Assembly (NCBI GenBank): GCA_965240325.2
Contig: OZ251247.1
Coordinates: 1,054,001-1,118,000, forward strand
Direction of reading: 5' to 3'
DNA from: Rebecca billardiae RCC1528
Lineage: Eukaryota; Haptophyta
Length of the DNA: 64,000 nucleotides
The notes under the pieces: generated by a model
Databases searched by the model: none
The model's input: only the letters and a program-made list of their open reading frames with translations
What the model was told of the DNA's origin: nothing
Shown here: piece after piece, positions 10,414-20,751 of the stretch
Position numbering within the stretch: position 1 is the first letter of the stretch
Layout of the letters: each line of letters opens with the position of its first letter
Translations under genes and position numbers: made by a program

Positions 10414-12438
10414 TCAGACGAGCGAGCGCAGCGGCTGGTCCGCCGCCGACGACTCGCCCTCGCCGTCGCTGCCGCCGTCCGCCGCGCCGCCGCCGCCGCC
10501 GCCGCAGTAGCAGCAGCAGCCGCCGCAGCCGGCGGCGTCGCCGCCGCGCTCGCGCGGCGGCGGCAGCGGCGCGCACAGCTTATGCTGGCAGTTGGCGCAG
10601 ACGCTGCCGCGGCTGAACGGGTTGTCCACGGCGTACAGCCCCTGCGCCGAGACGCACACACACACCGCGCGCGCGCGCGCGGGCGCACACACTCAGGCGC
10701 GGCGCCGCCGCCGGCGCAGCGCGCGGGGCAGCACGCCCAGCCCGCACGCGCCCGTCGCGCGCGCGCACACACGCGCGCGCCGCCTCGCACGACCACCGCA
10801 GCAGACGGCGGAGTCAGCGCACGCGGCATGCATGCAGCGCAGTGCACGCCGCAGCGAACACACGCGCAGCCGAGCGAGCAACGACACGCTTCCGCGGAAG
10901 TAACCCACAAAAATACAATAGAAAAAGCACGCAATATTCCAAAAAAGAACAATACAAAACAGGGCGCGCACCTTCATCTCCTCGTTGGTCGTGCGGTTGG
11001 CCGCGCTCAGCTGCGCGTGGTAGCACGCGAGCGGCCCCACGCAGCAGAGCACGGCGGCCGAGAGGATGAGGACTGAGGTGAGCGCGGGGAAGAGCAGCTG
11101 CGCCCAGCGCAGCGCGGCCTCGCGCTCCGCCGCCGCGCCGCCGCCGCCGTCCGCGCCGCCGCCCGACGCCCCGGCCGAGGCGTCGGCCGCGCCGCCGCCG
11201 TCGCGCGCGCCCGGCGCGCGCGACGAGCGCGCGGCCGCGCCGCCGCCGGCGCGCGGCAGCGGCATAAGCAGGTCAGCGTGCTCGCCAATGTACCGCGCCG
11301 TCCCCGCGGCGGTGAGCGCGCAGAGCAGCGCGAGCGCCGTGACGAACCCGAAGAAGTACCGGTAGTTCCGCGCGCCGACGCACTGCCCCACCCACGGGCA
11401 GTGGTGGTCGAATTCCGACACGCAGACGCCGCAGTCTGAACAGTGCGCGGCGCGCGGCGGGCGGTAGAGGCGACACGAGTAGCACCTGTGCGCGCGCGCG
11501 GAGGGCGCCAAGGGTGTGCGGGCGTGTGTGCGGGGCGCGGCGCGCGCGCGCGGTGGCGTGGGCGCGCGCCGCCGCCGCAGAGTCCGGCGCGCGGCGCGCG
11601 GCGGCGCGGCGCGCGCCCACGCCGCTCGCGCCAGCCGCGCCGCCGCGCGCGCGCGCACACAGCGGGCGGCGCGCGCCGGCGCGGCGGCCCGCGGCGCGGC
11701 GCACCACTTGATCGGCACCTCCGCGCCGCCCACGCGCACCACCCGCCGCTCCTGCGCGCACGCCGCCGCCTCGGCTTCGTCAACGCCCTCGCCGAACGGC
11801 AGCACGCCCGGGTCAGTAGTCGCCGCGAGGAGCAACATGAGTAAAGTGAGTACACACAGCGGGACGGCGAGCGCGAGCTCGAGGTAGCGGCCGTCGGGGA
11901 CGAGCGCGAGGGCCCAGAACGCGCCCGACGCGCCGCAGATCAGCACCGCCGCGAACAGCGTCACGCCCGCGTCCGGCCCAACGGTCACGCGGCCGCCGCA
12001 ACTGCCGGGGACGGAGGCGCGCCCGGCCGGTCGGACCGCGGTGCCGGCCAGCGCGCGCAGCGCGCGGGGGCAGGGCGAGGGCGTGCGTCACGCCGGGGCA
12101 CACGCGCACAGAGACGCGCGCGTAACCCCAGTGCCACGCACGCGCCCGGCGCGGCGGGCGGCACGCCGCGCGGGCGGCGCGTGCGCGCGCGCGCGCGCGC
12201 GCGCGCACAGACGGACAAAGTTGCCGTGTGCGCGCTTGCGCGCGCGGCCGCGCGCGCCGCGCCGCGCGGCGCGGCGGTCGGCGGTCGGCTCGACGGCGGG
12301 CTCGGTCGCGCGCGCGTCGGTCACGGCCCAGTCGTCCTCGCCGTCGTCCATGCCGAGCCCCGACGGGCCGCCGCCCATGCGCCGACGGCCGCGTCGGCGC
12401 GGGCAGGCTGGGCTGCTTGGCCGAGCCTCCAACTTCAA
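10414..12438 (-). CDS. DHHC zinc-finger protein S-acyltransferase
   Basis: Membrane enzyme predicted to palmitoylate Cys residues of cytosolic-face proteins. Exons 12438-12209, 12001-11705, 11485-10972 and 10641-10414 join in phase to about 422 residues. Order: acidic N-terminus; the family-typical [13 protein letters not shown] across the first junction; two helices (about 11980-11830); [20 protein letters not shown] and [12 protein letters not shown] (catalytic DHHC codons 11398-11409); two more helices; the TTNE motif; then, after the third intron, NPFSRG and a Cys/Gly-rich tail. The loop between helices 3 and 4 carries an Ala/Gly-rich insert. Donors are GTGCGCGC-like, but no GAGATTGCAATCTC copy is present, unlike OGT. 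Alternative starts are the ATGs at 12378 and 12351. Confidence 0.92.
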
Positions 12439-12662
12439 CGCCGCCGAGTGAGCTGGCCGCCATCGTGCGCAAGCAGCATCTTTTCATTTGGCGGCGGCGA
12501 TTTTATTTGCTGCGCGATGCGATGGCGGAGGCAACGCGACGCGAGTATTAATCAGATTGACGGGCGGCGTGCTGTAGTCATCAGCGCATTAGAAGCAGCT
12601 GCACTGCGCAGTCGAGTCACGGAAGCAGCCAGCTGCAAGCAGCAGCTGATACTTATTGATGG

Positions 12663-14321
12663 CTACGCGCTCAGTCGCAGCAGTGGCGGCAGCCGCCTGA
12701 TCCACACCAGTGAGCCCACGTCGTGTCTGGGCTCGTCGGCATCGCTCACGCCGATGCCGAGCGCGGCGCTCCGCCTCCCGCACGCAAATGCGCGCCCGTC
12801 TGCAGCCCCAAAGAGAGACGTGTTCTCAGGCCCGAGTGAGCAGCTCACTATGTGCGCACGCACTGGCGTGGCCAGCGAAATAGGCACCCAGCTGGGAGTG
12901 AGCTCCTCGTCTGCCACAGTGCCACGAAGCTCCGCCCTGCCCAGCTGTCGGCATTGGGTCTGCCCAAACGTGTACACGCGGCCGTCCGCGCTCACCACCG
13001 CGCTGACTGAAGGCCCGCAACTGGCGCGCACCACGTGCACGCCCTCCAGAGCGCAGATGCGCCGCGGCGAGGGCTGCCTCCACTGCGCTGCGCCATACCC
13101 GAGGTCACCCAAGCTTGCGTTCCCGAACCCGTGCACGCCACCCTCCGCGTCGACCACCAGGCAGTGGTGGCCGCCCGCGCTCACGTGCACGGCGCGCACG
13201 CCCGCGAGCGCCTCGATGCGCCTCGGCGTGTGCCGATCCTGCTCGTCGCCGTGGCCGAGCTGGCCACAGTGGCCAGAGCCACACGAGTAGACGGCCCCAC
13301 TGGCAGAGAGCAGCAGCGTGTACTCGGCCCCTGCCGAGACCCCGGCCACTCGCAGGCCGTCCAGCGCCTCGATGCGCTTGGGCTCACACAGCTGCTCCTC
13401 CGTGTCGTCGCCGTGGCCGAGCTGGCCGCACAAGTTGTCGCCCCAGCTGTAGGCACACCCTGCTGCAGTGAGCGCGATGCTGTGGAAGCCACCTGCGGCG
13501 ATGCCCACGTTCACATCACCACGTGGCAAAGTGATGGCGGCGAAGAAGCGACGAGTCGCAGTGTCGCCCAGCCCCAGCTGGCCATTGTCGTTGCAGCCGC
13601 AGCCGTACACGGCGCCTGCCTCGCTGAGCGCGAGCAGCTGGTTGTAGCCAGCGGCCACCGCACGCACGCGCACAGACGAGAGCGAGGCCACTCGCCCAGG
13701 CACGCATGAAAGCTCGCCCTCCGGGTGGCCCGTCATGGCAGCTAGAACGCACGTGGTGAGCTCCTCGCCGTCCTCCTGCCTCTCGTACTCCGAGTACTCA
13801 CCGCACGTGTGCAGCCCGCCCTCCGCGTCCACAAACGCGCTGAAGACGACCCGCCAACTGCCCGCGTCCTCATCGACATAGCCGCCGCACGCGGCGACGC
13901 ACGCGTGCGCATCGGCGAGCTCGAGCGCGCGCTCGCGCGCGAGGAGCTCCGCTGTCCACGAGCACGCGCCCGGCGGCAGGACCGCTGGCAGCGCGCTCTC
14001 GTGCCCGCGCGCGCGCGCTCGCTCGCGCAGCGCGCGCTCGACCGGCGAGCGGCCGCCGGGCGCGCCGCGGAAGAGGCGCGAGGCGGCGTTGGCCGCGGCG
14101 AGGTCGCGGGCGTGCTCCACGAGCCTGAGCAAGCGCGCGACCACGTCCGCGGGCAGGTCAGCGAGCGACACCGCCGCCGGCGCCGCAGCGGCTCGCACCG
14201 TGCCGCTTGGCCGGGGTGCTGTGCCGCACGGCTCCGTGTCGCGCGCACGCGCGGCGGGCTCAGCGCGCGGGCCGAGGGCGACGTCACGGTGGGCTACGAG
14301 CGAGCCGAAGGCCGGGTCCAT
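12663..14321 (-). CDS. F-box-like/RCC1-repeat protein 1
   Basis: Intronless gene of 552 residues. The N-terminus has LADLPADVVARLLRLVEHAR, an F-box-like segment, followed by the signature LFRGAPGGRSPVERALRER shared by all 13 family members here. The rest is about seven RCC1 repeats (YGCGCNDNGQLGLGD, AYSWGDNLCGQLGHGD), which should fold as a beta-propeller. F-box/RCC1 proteins are often substrate receptors of SCF ubiquitin ligases; that role is inferred. The ATG at 14321 was chosen because gene 2 starts with a matching MDP; a non-ATG extension is possible. It differs from the later array members in ending with a LPPLLRLSA tail. Confidence 0.85.
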   Translation of the reverse strand: MDPAFGSLVAHRDVALGPRAEPAARARDTEPCGTAPRPSGTVRAAAAPAAVSLADLPADVVARLLRLVEHARDLAAANAASRLFRGAPGGRSPVERALRERARARGHESALPAVLPPGACSWTAELLARERALELADAHACVAACGGYVDEDAGSWRVVFSAFVDAEGGLHTCGEYSEYERQEDGEELTTCVLAAMTGHPEGELSCVPGRVASLSSVRVRAVAAGYNQLLALSEAGAVYGCGCNDNGQLGLGDTATRRFFAAITLPRGDVNVGIAAGGFHSIALTAAGCAYSWGDNLCGQLGHGDDTEEQLCEPKRIEALDGLRVAGVSAGAEYTLLLSASGAVYSCGSGHCGQLGHGDEQDRHTPRRIEALAGVRAVHVSAGGHHCLVVDAEGGVHGFGNASLGDLGYGAAQWRQPSPRRICALEGVHVVRASCGPSVSAVVSADGRVYTFGQTQCRQLGRAELRGTVADEELTPSWVPISLATPVRAHIVSCSLGPENTSLFGAADGRAFACGRRSAALGIGVSDADEPRHDVGSLVWIRRLPPLLRLSA

Positions 14322-14820
14322 GGCGTGGGCCGACGTCGCAGCCGTCAAGCGCGCAGCAGCCCGGGCGAGGTCAAGCAGGGACCCTTGAGCAGGGACGCTT
14401 TCGCGCGCGCCGCCGTCGCCGGCTCGCGCCGCGGGCCGCCGCGGCCCGGCTCGCGGCGGCGCGGCTTTTTTATTCGATCGATCTCGATCGATTATTGAGG
14501 CGCGGTCTACGATTTTTTATTCACGGAGTACCTGGACCGTCGCGCTCTCAACCCAGCGCACTAGCGCAGCGCTGACGATCCGCCCTTGGTGACTTCATGC
14601 TGGTGATGCTCGCTGCTCGCAGCTCGCTGCCGTTGCCACTTGCCTGCCCACTAGCAGAGCTCATCCGAACGCGACCTCCCAGCATATGCCTGCATCTGCG
14701 ATATACTAGTATGCAGCCAGCACACCCAGAGCCAGTCCGAGTCTCGTCGACGTCAGCAGCAGCGCCGCAGCGGCACTCACATGTCTGTGAGCTGCACAAG
14801 CTGTCAAGTAAGCTGCCAGG
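14322..14820. promoter_or_regulatory. Spacer and probable promoter of F-box/RCC1 gene 1
   Basis: This 499-bp spacer holds an AT-rich patch at 14465-14520 with two TCGATCGA palindromes and TTTTTTATTC on the plus strand, about 150-200 bp upstream of the ATG at 14321 on the minus strand. It is the likely core promoter of gene 1 and the 3' flank of gene 2. The assignment is inferred from position and base composition. Confidence 0.4.
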
Positions 14821-16716
14821 CTACGTGCTCAGCCGCAGCAAGGGCGGCAGCCGGCTGATCGGCACCAGCGAGCCCACATCGTGCCTGGGCTCGTCGGCAT
14901 CGCTCACGCCGATGCCCAGCGCTGCACTCCACCTCCCGCACGCAAATGCGCGCCCGTCTGCAGCCACGAAGAGAGACGTGCTCTCAGGGCCGAGCGAGCA
15001 GCCCACGATGTGCGCACGCACTGGCGTGGCCAGCGCAATAGGCACCCAGCTGGGAGTGAGTTCCCCTTCTTCCACACCGCTGCCACGAAGATCCACCCTG
15101 CCGAGCTCACCAAACCTGTTCCATCCGAACGTGTACACGCTGCCGTCCGCGCTCACCACCGCGCTGACTGAAGACCCACAGCTGGCGCGCACCACGTGCA
15201 CGCCCTCCAGAGCGCAGATGCGCCGCGGCGAGGGCTGGCTCCACAGCGCTGCGGCCTCGTCCGAACCATACCCGAGGCCACCCACGTGTGCACTCCCGAA
15301 GGAATGCACGCCACCCTCCGTGTCGACCACCAGGCTGTGCTCCTCGCCCGCGCTCACGTGCACGGCGCGCACGCCAGCTAGCGCCTCGATGCGCCTCGGC
15401 GTGCGCTGATCCTGCTGGTCGCCGTGGCCGAGCCGGCCACAGCCGCCCTTGCCACACGAGTACACGACCCCACCCGTCGAGAGCAGCAGCGTGTGCATAC
15501 ACCCCGCAGCGATGCCGCCTACGCGCACACCGTCCAGCGCCTCGATGTGCGTCGGCTCCCACCTGTCCTCCGTGCCGCCGTGGCCGAGCTGGCCGTAGCC
15601 GTTGTAGCCCCAGCTGTACGCGGCACCAGCTGCTGTGAGCGCGAGGCTGTGGGCGGCGCCTGCGGCGATGCCCACGTTGCCATTGCCGCGAGGCCCCGCG
15701 ATGGCGGTGAATATGCGACGAGTCGTCGTATCGCCCAGCCCCAGCTGGCCGCAATCGTTGCAGCCGCAGCCGTACACGGTGCCGGCATCGCTGAGCGCGA
15801 GCAGGTGGCGGCCGCCAGCCGCCACGGAGCGCACGCGCACTGATGAGAGCGAGAGCACGCGCTGGGGCACGCATGCGGGCCGCTCGCTCTCCGAATGGCC
15901 CGTTGCGTCGGCCGAAGAGACCGCGGTGTCCTCGCCGTCGTCATGCCTCTCGTACTCCGAGTACTCACCGCACGTGTGCAGCCCGCCCTCCGCGTCCACA
16001 AACGCGCTGAAGACGACCCGCCAAACGTCCAACGTCTCATCTGGCTCGCCACCGCACGCGGCGACGCACGCGTGCGCCGCGGAGAGCTCGAGCACGCGCG
16101 TGCGCGCGAGCAGCTCCGCTGTCCACGAGCACGCAGCTGCAGGCAGCAACGCCGGCAGCGAGTGCCCGCGCGCGTGCGCGCGCTCGCGCAGCGCGCGCTC
16201 GACCGGCGAGCGGCCGCCGGGCGCGCCGCGGAAGAGGCGCGAGGTGGCGTTGGCGGCGGCGAGGTCACGCGCGTGCGGGATGAACGCGAGCACGCGACCA
16301 ATGGCGTCCACGGGCAGGTCCGCGAGCGTCACGGGGGCCGGCGCAGCCGCGCGCTCCACACTCGGCGGGTGCAAGCTGCGTTCGTCAGCGAGGCCCCTCG
16401 CGCGCGGCTCGGCGCGCGGAGCGACGGCGACGTGGCGCCATTCGCCGAGCGGACAGAAGCCGGAGTACGTCGTGCGTGCCGACGCCGCGGGCGTCACGCG
16501 CGCGCAGCCGGCGCGGCCGCAGCGCACGGCGCAGCACTCGGACGCGAGCGCGCGCTCGAAGAGGCACACGTTGTGCGCGACGTGCTCCGCGCCGCACGCG
16601 AGCTGCGCCCACGGCTGCGGGCCGATCTGGGCGCCGCAGAGCGCGCACGGCGCGGCGTGCACGGGCGCGGGGGCGCTGCAGCTGCCGGCGAGCCCCTTCG
16701 GCTCCGCGGGGTCCAT
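14821..16716 (-). CDS. RING-like/F-box-like/RCC1-repeat protein 2
   Basis: Intronless, about 631 residues from the ATG at 16716. It is like gene 1 over the F-box-like and RCC1 regions but carries an extra N-terminal Cys/His cluster (about residues 22-65): C-x2-C, a Cys followed by a His-rich stretch, then Cys pairs ending CGRAGC, consistent with a RING-type or related zinc finger. The F-box-like segment LADLPVDAIGRVLAFIPHAR follows, then about seven RCC1 repeats and the tail RLPPLLRLST. A zinc finger next to an F-box and a propeller suggests a ubiquitin-linked adaptor, but function is inferred. It is divergently paired with the methyltransferase gene. Confidence 0.85.
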   Translation of the reverse strand: MDPAEPKGLAGSCSAPAPVHAAPCALCGAQIGPQPWAQLACGAEHVAHNVCLFERALASECCAVRCGRAGCARVTPAASARTTYSGFCPLGEWRHVAVAPRAEPRARGLADERSLHPPSVERAAAPAPVTLADLPVDAIGRVLAFIPHARDLAAANATSRLFRGAPGGRSPVERALRERAHARGHSLPALLPAAACSWTAELLARTRVLELSAAHACVAACGGEPDETLDVWRVVFSAFVDAEGGLHTCGEYSEYERHDDGEDTAVSSADATGHSESERPACVPQRVLSLSSVRVRSVAAGGRHLLALSDAGTVYGCGCNDCGQLGLGDTTTRRIFTAIAGPRGNGNVGIAAGAAHSLALTAAGAAYSWGYNGYGQLGHGGTEDRWEPTHIEALDGVRVGGIAAGCMHTLLLSTGGVVYSCGKGGCGRLGHGDQQDQRTPRRIEALAGVRAVHVSAGEEHSLVVDTEGGVHSFGSAHVGGLGYGSDEAAALWSQPSPRRICALEGVHVVRASCGSSVSAVVSADGSVYTFGWNRFGELGRVDLRGSGVEEGELTPSWVPIALATPVRAHIVGCSLGPESTSLFVAADGRAFACGRWSAALGIGVSDADEPRHDVGSLVPISRLPPLLRLST

Positions 16717-16883
16717 GCCGGCGGCGGGCGCGCTCGTCCCTCGACTAGCGAGGCTTGGGCTTGCGGCCCCCGCCGGCGCGGCGTACGTGCCCGGGACTCC
16801 GGGTCGACGACTCGACGGTCCAACCGGTTGCTCAGGCGCGCAGCAGGGCCCGCCAGAAGTTAAAGTCGCGCCCGGCAGGGACG
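16717..16883. promoter_or_regulatory. Divergent promoter region
   Basis: The 167 bp between the ATG of F-box/RCC1 gene 2 (minus) and the ATG of the methyltransferase (plus) must hold both start regions. I see no TATA box. The only AT-richer piece is AGAAGTTAAAGTCG near 16855-16868. Confidence 0.5.
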
Positions 16884-17750
16884 ATGGCGTCGTCGCCGTC
16901 GCAGCAGGCGCTCCTCGCATGCCTCGCGTGCGCCCTGCTCCCGCACGGCGCCATCGCATTCGACCGCAAGTTCGCCGGGAGCATCACCGGCTGGTTCCAC
17001 GTGACGGACAAGAACGCCTTCGAGCTCCTCGTCCGCAGCCTGACCGACGCGAGCGCTCCTGCCGCGCCCGTCGCCGAGATTGGCGTGTTTCATGGCCGAA
17101 GCTTCGCGTCCCTGCTGAGCGTGGCGTCGGCGGGGCAGCGGGTGGTCGCGATCGACTACTTCAAGCGCGATCCCAACGCCACCCGCTCCCGCGGCGAGAT
17201 CTTCCTGGCGAACATGCGCCATGCATTCCGCGACGAGCCGCACCGGCTGCGGCAGATGGCCATGCATTCGAATAACACGTTCGACCTGACTGCGGCGGAC
17301 GTCCTGCGCTTCGGCGGCGGCGGCCGGTTCGTCTTCGTGCACGTGGACGCCGGCCACACGTACGACGGCGCGATGAACGACGTGCGCTTGGCCGCGCAGG
17401 TCCTGCTCCCGAGCGGCGTCATCGCGCTCGACGACTACCACAATATCTTCTGGCCTGGGGTGCATGCGGCGGTGAACACATTCTTGGCGACGGAGGGGCG
17501 GCACCTGGTCGCGTTCATGCACACGGGGAACAAGGTGTACCTGTGCAACCGCCACGCGCTGGCGGCCATCAGGCCGCTCCTCGCGCGGCTGTGCCACGTG
17601 CGCGCGTACGGCGAGATCCGGACTGTTCTTGAGCTGATGGAGCAGGTCCCGCCAGTGCCCCTGGGGCACCCGAGGTGCAACCGGCAGGTGGTGTCGGAGA
17701 GTGAGAGCACGATCATGGGCAAGGAGATCCTCCACTACCACCACGCGTGA
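16884..17750 (+). CDS. Class I SAM-dependent methyltransferase (Methyltransf_24-like) with signal peptide
   Basis: Intronless, 288 residues. The ATG at 16884 gives a typical signal peptide or anchor (ALLACLACALLPHGAIA). The Rossmann core follows: VAEIGVFHGRSFASLL (SAM-binding motif I), VVAIDYF (motif II), FVFVHVDAGHTYDGAMNDV with an acidic residue and His typical of the family, and GVIALDDYHNIFWPGV. The substrate cannot be told from sequence. The leader suggests action in the secretory pathway or an organelle. An upstream in-frame extension exists but is Arg-rich and overlaps the divergent promoter, so it was not used. Confidence 0.85.
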   Translation: MASSPSQQALLACLACALLPHGAIAFDRKFAGSITGWFHVTDKNAFELLVRSLTDASAPAAPVAEIGVFHGRSFASLLSVASAGQRVVAIDYFKRDPNATRSRGEIFLANMRHAFRDEPHRLRQMAMHSNNTFDLTAADVLRFGGGGRFVFVHVDAGHTYDGAMNDVRLAAQVLLPSGVIALDDYHNIFWPGVHAAVNTFLATEGRHLVAFMHTGNKVYLCNRHALAAIRPLLARLCHVRAYGEIRTVLELMEQVPPVPLGHPRCNRQVVSESESTIMGKEILHYHHA

Positions 17751-18234
17751 GCGCACCCGGGGTGGCGTCCGCAGCCAGCCTGCTGCGCCGAGTGAATCTG
17801 CGGCACAGGACCGGATCGGCTGGCGGCCTGCGGCTGCTGACGAACGGTCGTCACTCGTTGGGCAGCAGTTCCGCTACCGTCTTACTCCCCGCCACCTGTC
17901 ATCACCCGGGCGGCTCCCGGGAATGCGTGCGGCCTGCTGGCTGCTGCCAGAGCGCCCTGGCGTCGTGCACGCGACTCATGCACTGATCAGTGTCTGTCGG
18001 CTGAGTATCCGAGTAGGTAGCGTGCACACCGCTGCGCGGCAAGCGATGTCTAGCGTATGCGGTAGTTACCGGAACTTGATCAACTTGAAGGCGGCGTATG
18101 ATCCCGCAGCGCAGCAGGTGGTCGCGGCGCCCTGGTCCACCAGGCCGAGAGGGCCAGACTGAAGGAGTCCGGCCGGAATGCGCGTTGCCGCGCTCCGGAT
18201 CCAAATCGGCAGCGTTCAGCTGCACGAGGTCAGC
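17751..18234. other. Intergenic, methyltransferase 3' flank to TOM7
   Basis: About 480 bp of unique sequence less GC-biased than its surroundings. No convincing gene. An in-frame upstream ATG for TOM7 lies at 18178. Confidence 0.5.
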
Positions 18235-18653
18235 ATGCCTTCCGCGCTGCTCGTCAAGGCCTCGGAGCTCTACGCCGCGTACGGCGAGCCCGCGACGGAG
18301 GTGCGCGCCCCACCCCCCCCGGCGCACGCAGCGTGCGACGTGTCCGTCGCATCGCATCCTCCGCGCTGAGCCGCGCGCCCCGCGCGCACGCACCTTCCGC
18401 GCGCGCGCGCCATGTGCGCCATGATGATTATAGTTTGCGCGCACAGCGTTCCACTATGGCTTCATCCCGCTGGTGATCCTGCTCGGCATGCGCACGGAGC
18501 CCAGGCCGACGCTGCTCGCCCTGTGCGTGCGCCCGCCGCCTCGTCACCCGCCCGCGCACCGCACGCCTCTCACGCCCCAACCCTCCGCCGCGCGCCCGCC
18601 CGCCCTCCCCTGTCTTCGCCCGCGCTCGCCGCCGCAGCATTCAGCCCATGTGA
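18235..18653 (+). CDS. TOM7: TOM7-like subunit of the mitochondrial outer-membrane translocase
   Basis: Three short exons (18235-18300, 18434-18522, 18638-18653) join in phase to a 56-residue protein, the usual TOM7 size. After a short N-terminus it reads FHYGFIPLVILLGMRTEPRP, very close to the single-helix HYGFIPLV..GM...P.P core of plant-type TOM7, and ends LLALIQPM. TOM7 is a tail-region membrane subunit that tunes assembly of the TOM complex, the mitochondrial protein import gate. Donors are GTGCGCGC and GTGCGTGC; acceptors are TATAG and CGCAG. The alternative start at 18178 would add 19 residues. The gene is too small and split to show as one long reading frame. Confidence 0.78.
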
Positions 18654-19336
18654 GCCTCGGCGGAGGCGAGCGCAACCTGGACGGCGGCCGCACGCCCTGG
18701 TTCGGAGCGACCCGCCCAGGCGCCACGACAGCCGCACCTGCGCCCCGCAGGCCGGGCCGCGCTCTCAGCAGCGCGCGCTCGGCCGGTGGCGGCGGAGGAC
18801 TGGTGGCGGCGGCCTGCCCAGCGCCTGCCGACGGGATGGCGGGTGCGCATCTGCAGTGAAGCGGCCGCCCGTGCGCTCCTCGCCGATGGCAGCGGCTGGG
18901 CTCGTCGCTCGCGGCACGCGGCGCGCGCCAGTCGTCTTGCCGACAACACTGAGCAGTCCGGACGAATGATAGTTTGCAGCGGCGTCAGGCCGCTGAGTAC
19001 GACTCGCCATTCTCGGACCCGCCGCGGCGGGCTAAGGTCTAAGCCATGCGTGTGCGCTGCTGATGACAGTGCTGATGATGATGACGACGGCGTACGCGTG
19101 ACACTACGATATATATATATATATTATTGATGACGACGCGGTTCACGCCCCGATGATGCCGATCGATTGAGGCACGGCGGCCGCCATCAAGCGCTAGGCT
19201 GCGCCGAGGCGCGGCCGTGGGCGTGGCACCGCGTGACGCGGTGCCGCGCATCGCCATCGGCGCCGGCGCCCGGCCGCGCCGTCCGCGCCATCAATGTAGC
19301 ACTTGGAGCCCGCGCGGGCTCGCCCGTCCCTGGCAG
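18654..19336. other. Convergent intergenic region
   Basis: This lies between the 3' ends of TOM7 (plus) and the Cys-rich gene (minus). It includes a short TA run at about 19111-19128 next to TTATTGATGACGACG. No convincing coding sequence is seen, although high GC leaves several frames open by chance. Confidence 0.5.
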
Positions 19337-20751
19337 TCAGCGGCGCTCCGCGCGCACCGGCGCGGGCGCCGCCGCGCCCGCGCCGTCCTTGTAATATTTG
19401 GAGTCCGCCGCGTACCGAATAATCTGCCGGTCGTCGTACAGCCGCCACTGCGCGAGCATCTGCTCCTGGCTGCGGCCGAGCACGCAGTACCCGCCGCAGT
19501 AGCCCGGGTGCCGGTCCTGCGCGGTGGCGAGCGCGCGCAGCTCGTCGTACGCCGGGCGGAGGACGAGCCGCGGCTCGCCGGCCGTTACGGAGTCCGTTAC
19601 GTACGCGTCCAGCTCGGCGACGCGGCGCATGTGGTACATGAAGGTGTTGGTCGAGGTCGGGTCGAGATTGCGCGCGTAGGTGTGCCGGATCAGGTCGCCC
19701 GGCACGGCGGGGAGCGTGCTCCCGTCCTCCCGCCGCCACGTCTCGCCCGGCTGCACGACGTACGCGAGCGCGCGGCCGGCGATGCTCCCGAGGTCGAACA
19801 CGACCCACTTTCCGTCCGGACTCATCTCGATCCGGACCGGGTCGACAAACGTGGCGAGGCACGGGTGCGCAAGGCACACGCCGCAGCACGTCGGGTCGTG
19901 GCTCCAGTTGAGCCCGGTCGCGCCGCGCTTCAGCCCGCGCCGCCCGGTCTCGTCAAACGCGCTATCCTGCAGCGTGAGCAGCGTCTCTGGCACGTTGTTC
20001 CCGTGCATCCTGCGGCGCGCGACGCGCGGTCGGGCGGCGCGCGGCGCGCGGTCGGGCGGCGCGCGGCGCGCGGTCGGGCGGTCGGGCGGTCGGGCGGTCG
20101 GGGCGGGTCGGCCGGGTCGGCCGGGCGGGGCGTGGGGCCGGCCGGGCGGTGCGGGCGAGCCGGGGGCTGCGTGCCGAGTGCGCCCGCTCGCGCGCACGGG
20201 CCGGCTCCGCGGGGCGTGCGGCGCGCGGCGCGCGCCGCGTCGAGTCGCACCGCCCGGCCGGCCCCACGCCCCGCCTGGCCGACCCGGCCGACCCGGCCCG
20301 ACCGCCCGCCCGCCCGACCGCCCGACCGCCCGACCGCCCGACCGCCCGACCGCCCGACCGCGCGCCGCGCGCGCGTCGCGTCGCACCAGAAAACTCCTCG
20401 CAGAGCCTCGGGGCAGCGCGGGTCCTTGGCGCGGAGGAGCTTGGGGAACCAGGCGTGCGGCTCGGAGATGCGCTCGACGTGCACGTTCCCCACGCACGCG
20501 CGCGTGCACGAGAGGAAGAGCGGCGCGCAGCAGCACGGCACGGCCGGCTCCGCGCAGATCGTCGCGCGCGGCGTGAACCAGTCGACGCCGCACGACATGC
20601 AGATTGCGACGACGTTCGGCGAGTACTGCGGCTCGGCGTAGACGAACGGCGCGTCCGGGCGGATCCCCGGGACCGCCTTGGCGAGGAACGCCGCCCACTC
20701 CGCGTCGGTGAGGACCGGCGCGATGCGCGGGCCGGCTGCGCCGCCCGCCAT
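19337..20751 (-). CDS. Unrecognised Cys-rich conserved-looking protein, two exons
   Basis: Exons 20751-20387 and 20009-19337 join in phase (a Trp codon split TG/G) to about 345 residues. I do not recognise the family. Composition is that of a real globular protein, with Trp, Tyr and His spread throughout. Notable are two Cys clusters, ICMSCGVDWFTPRATIC with AVPCCCAPLFLSC in exon 1 and DPTCCGVCLAHPC early in exon 2, which could bind metal or form disulfides. The C-terminal part includes EMSPDGKWVVFDLG and a Tyr-rich end. No signal peptide or clear membrane helix. The intron is a long hairpin. Confidence 0.75.
20010..20386 (-). repeat. Intron that is one long imperfect inverted repeat
   Basis: The 377-bp intron is built from GGTCGGGC repeats on the left (about 20032-20155) and their reverse complement GCCCGACC on the right (about 20247-20375), with the centre near 20200. 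For example GGGGCGTGGGGCCGGCCGGG (20129-20148) pairs with its complement ending near 20275. The transcript would fold into a very stable arm bringing donor and acceptor together. Confidence 0.8.
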
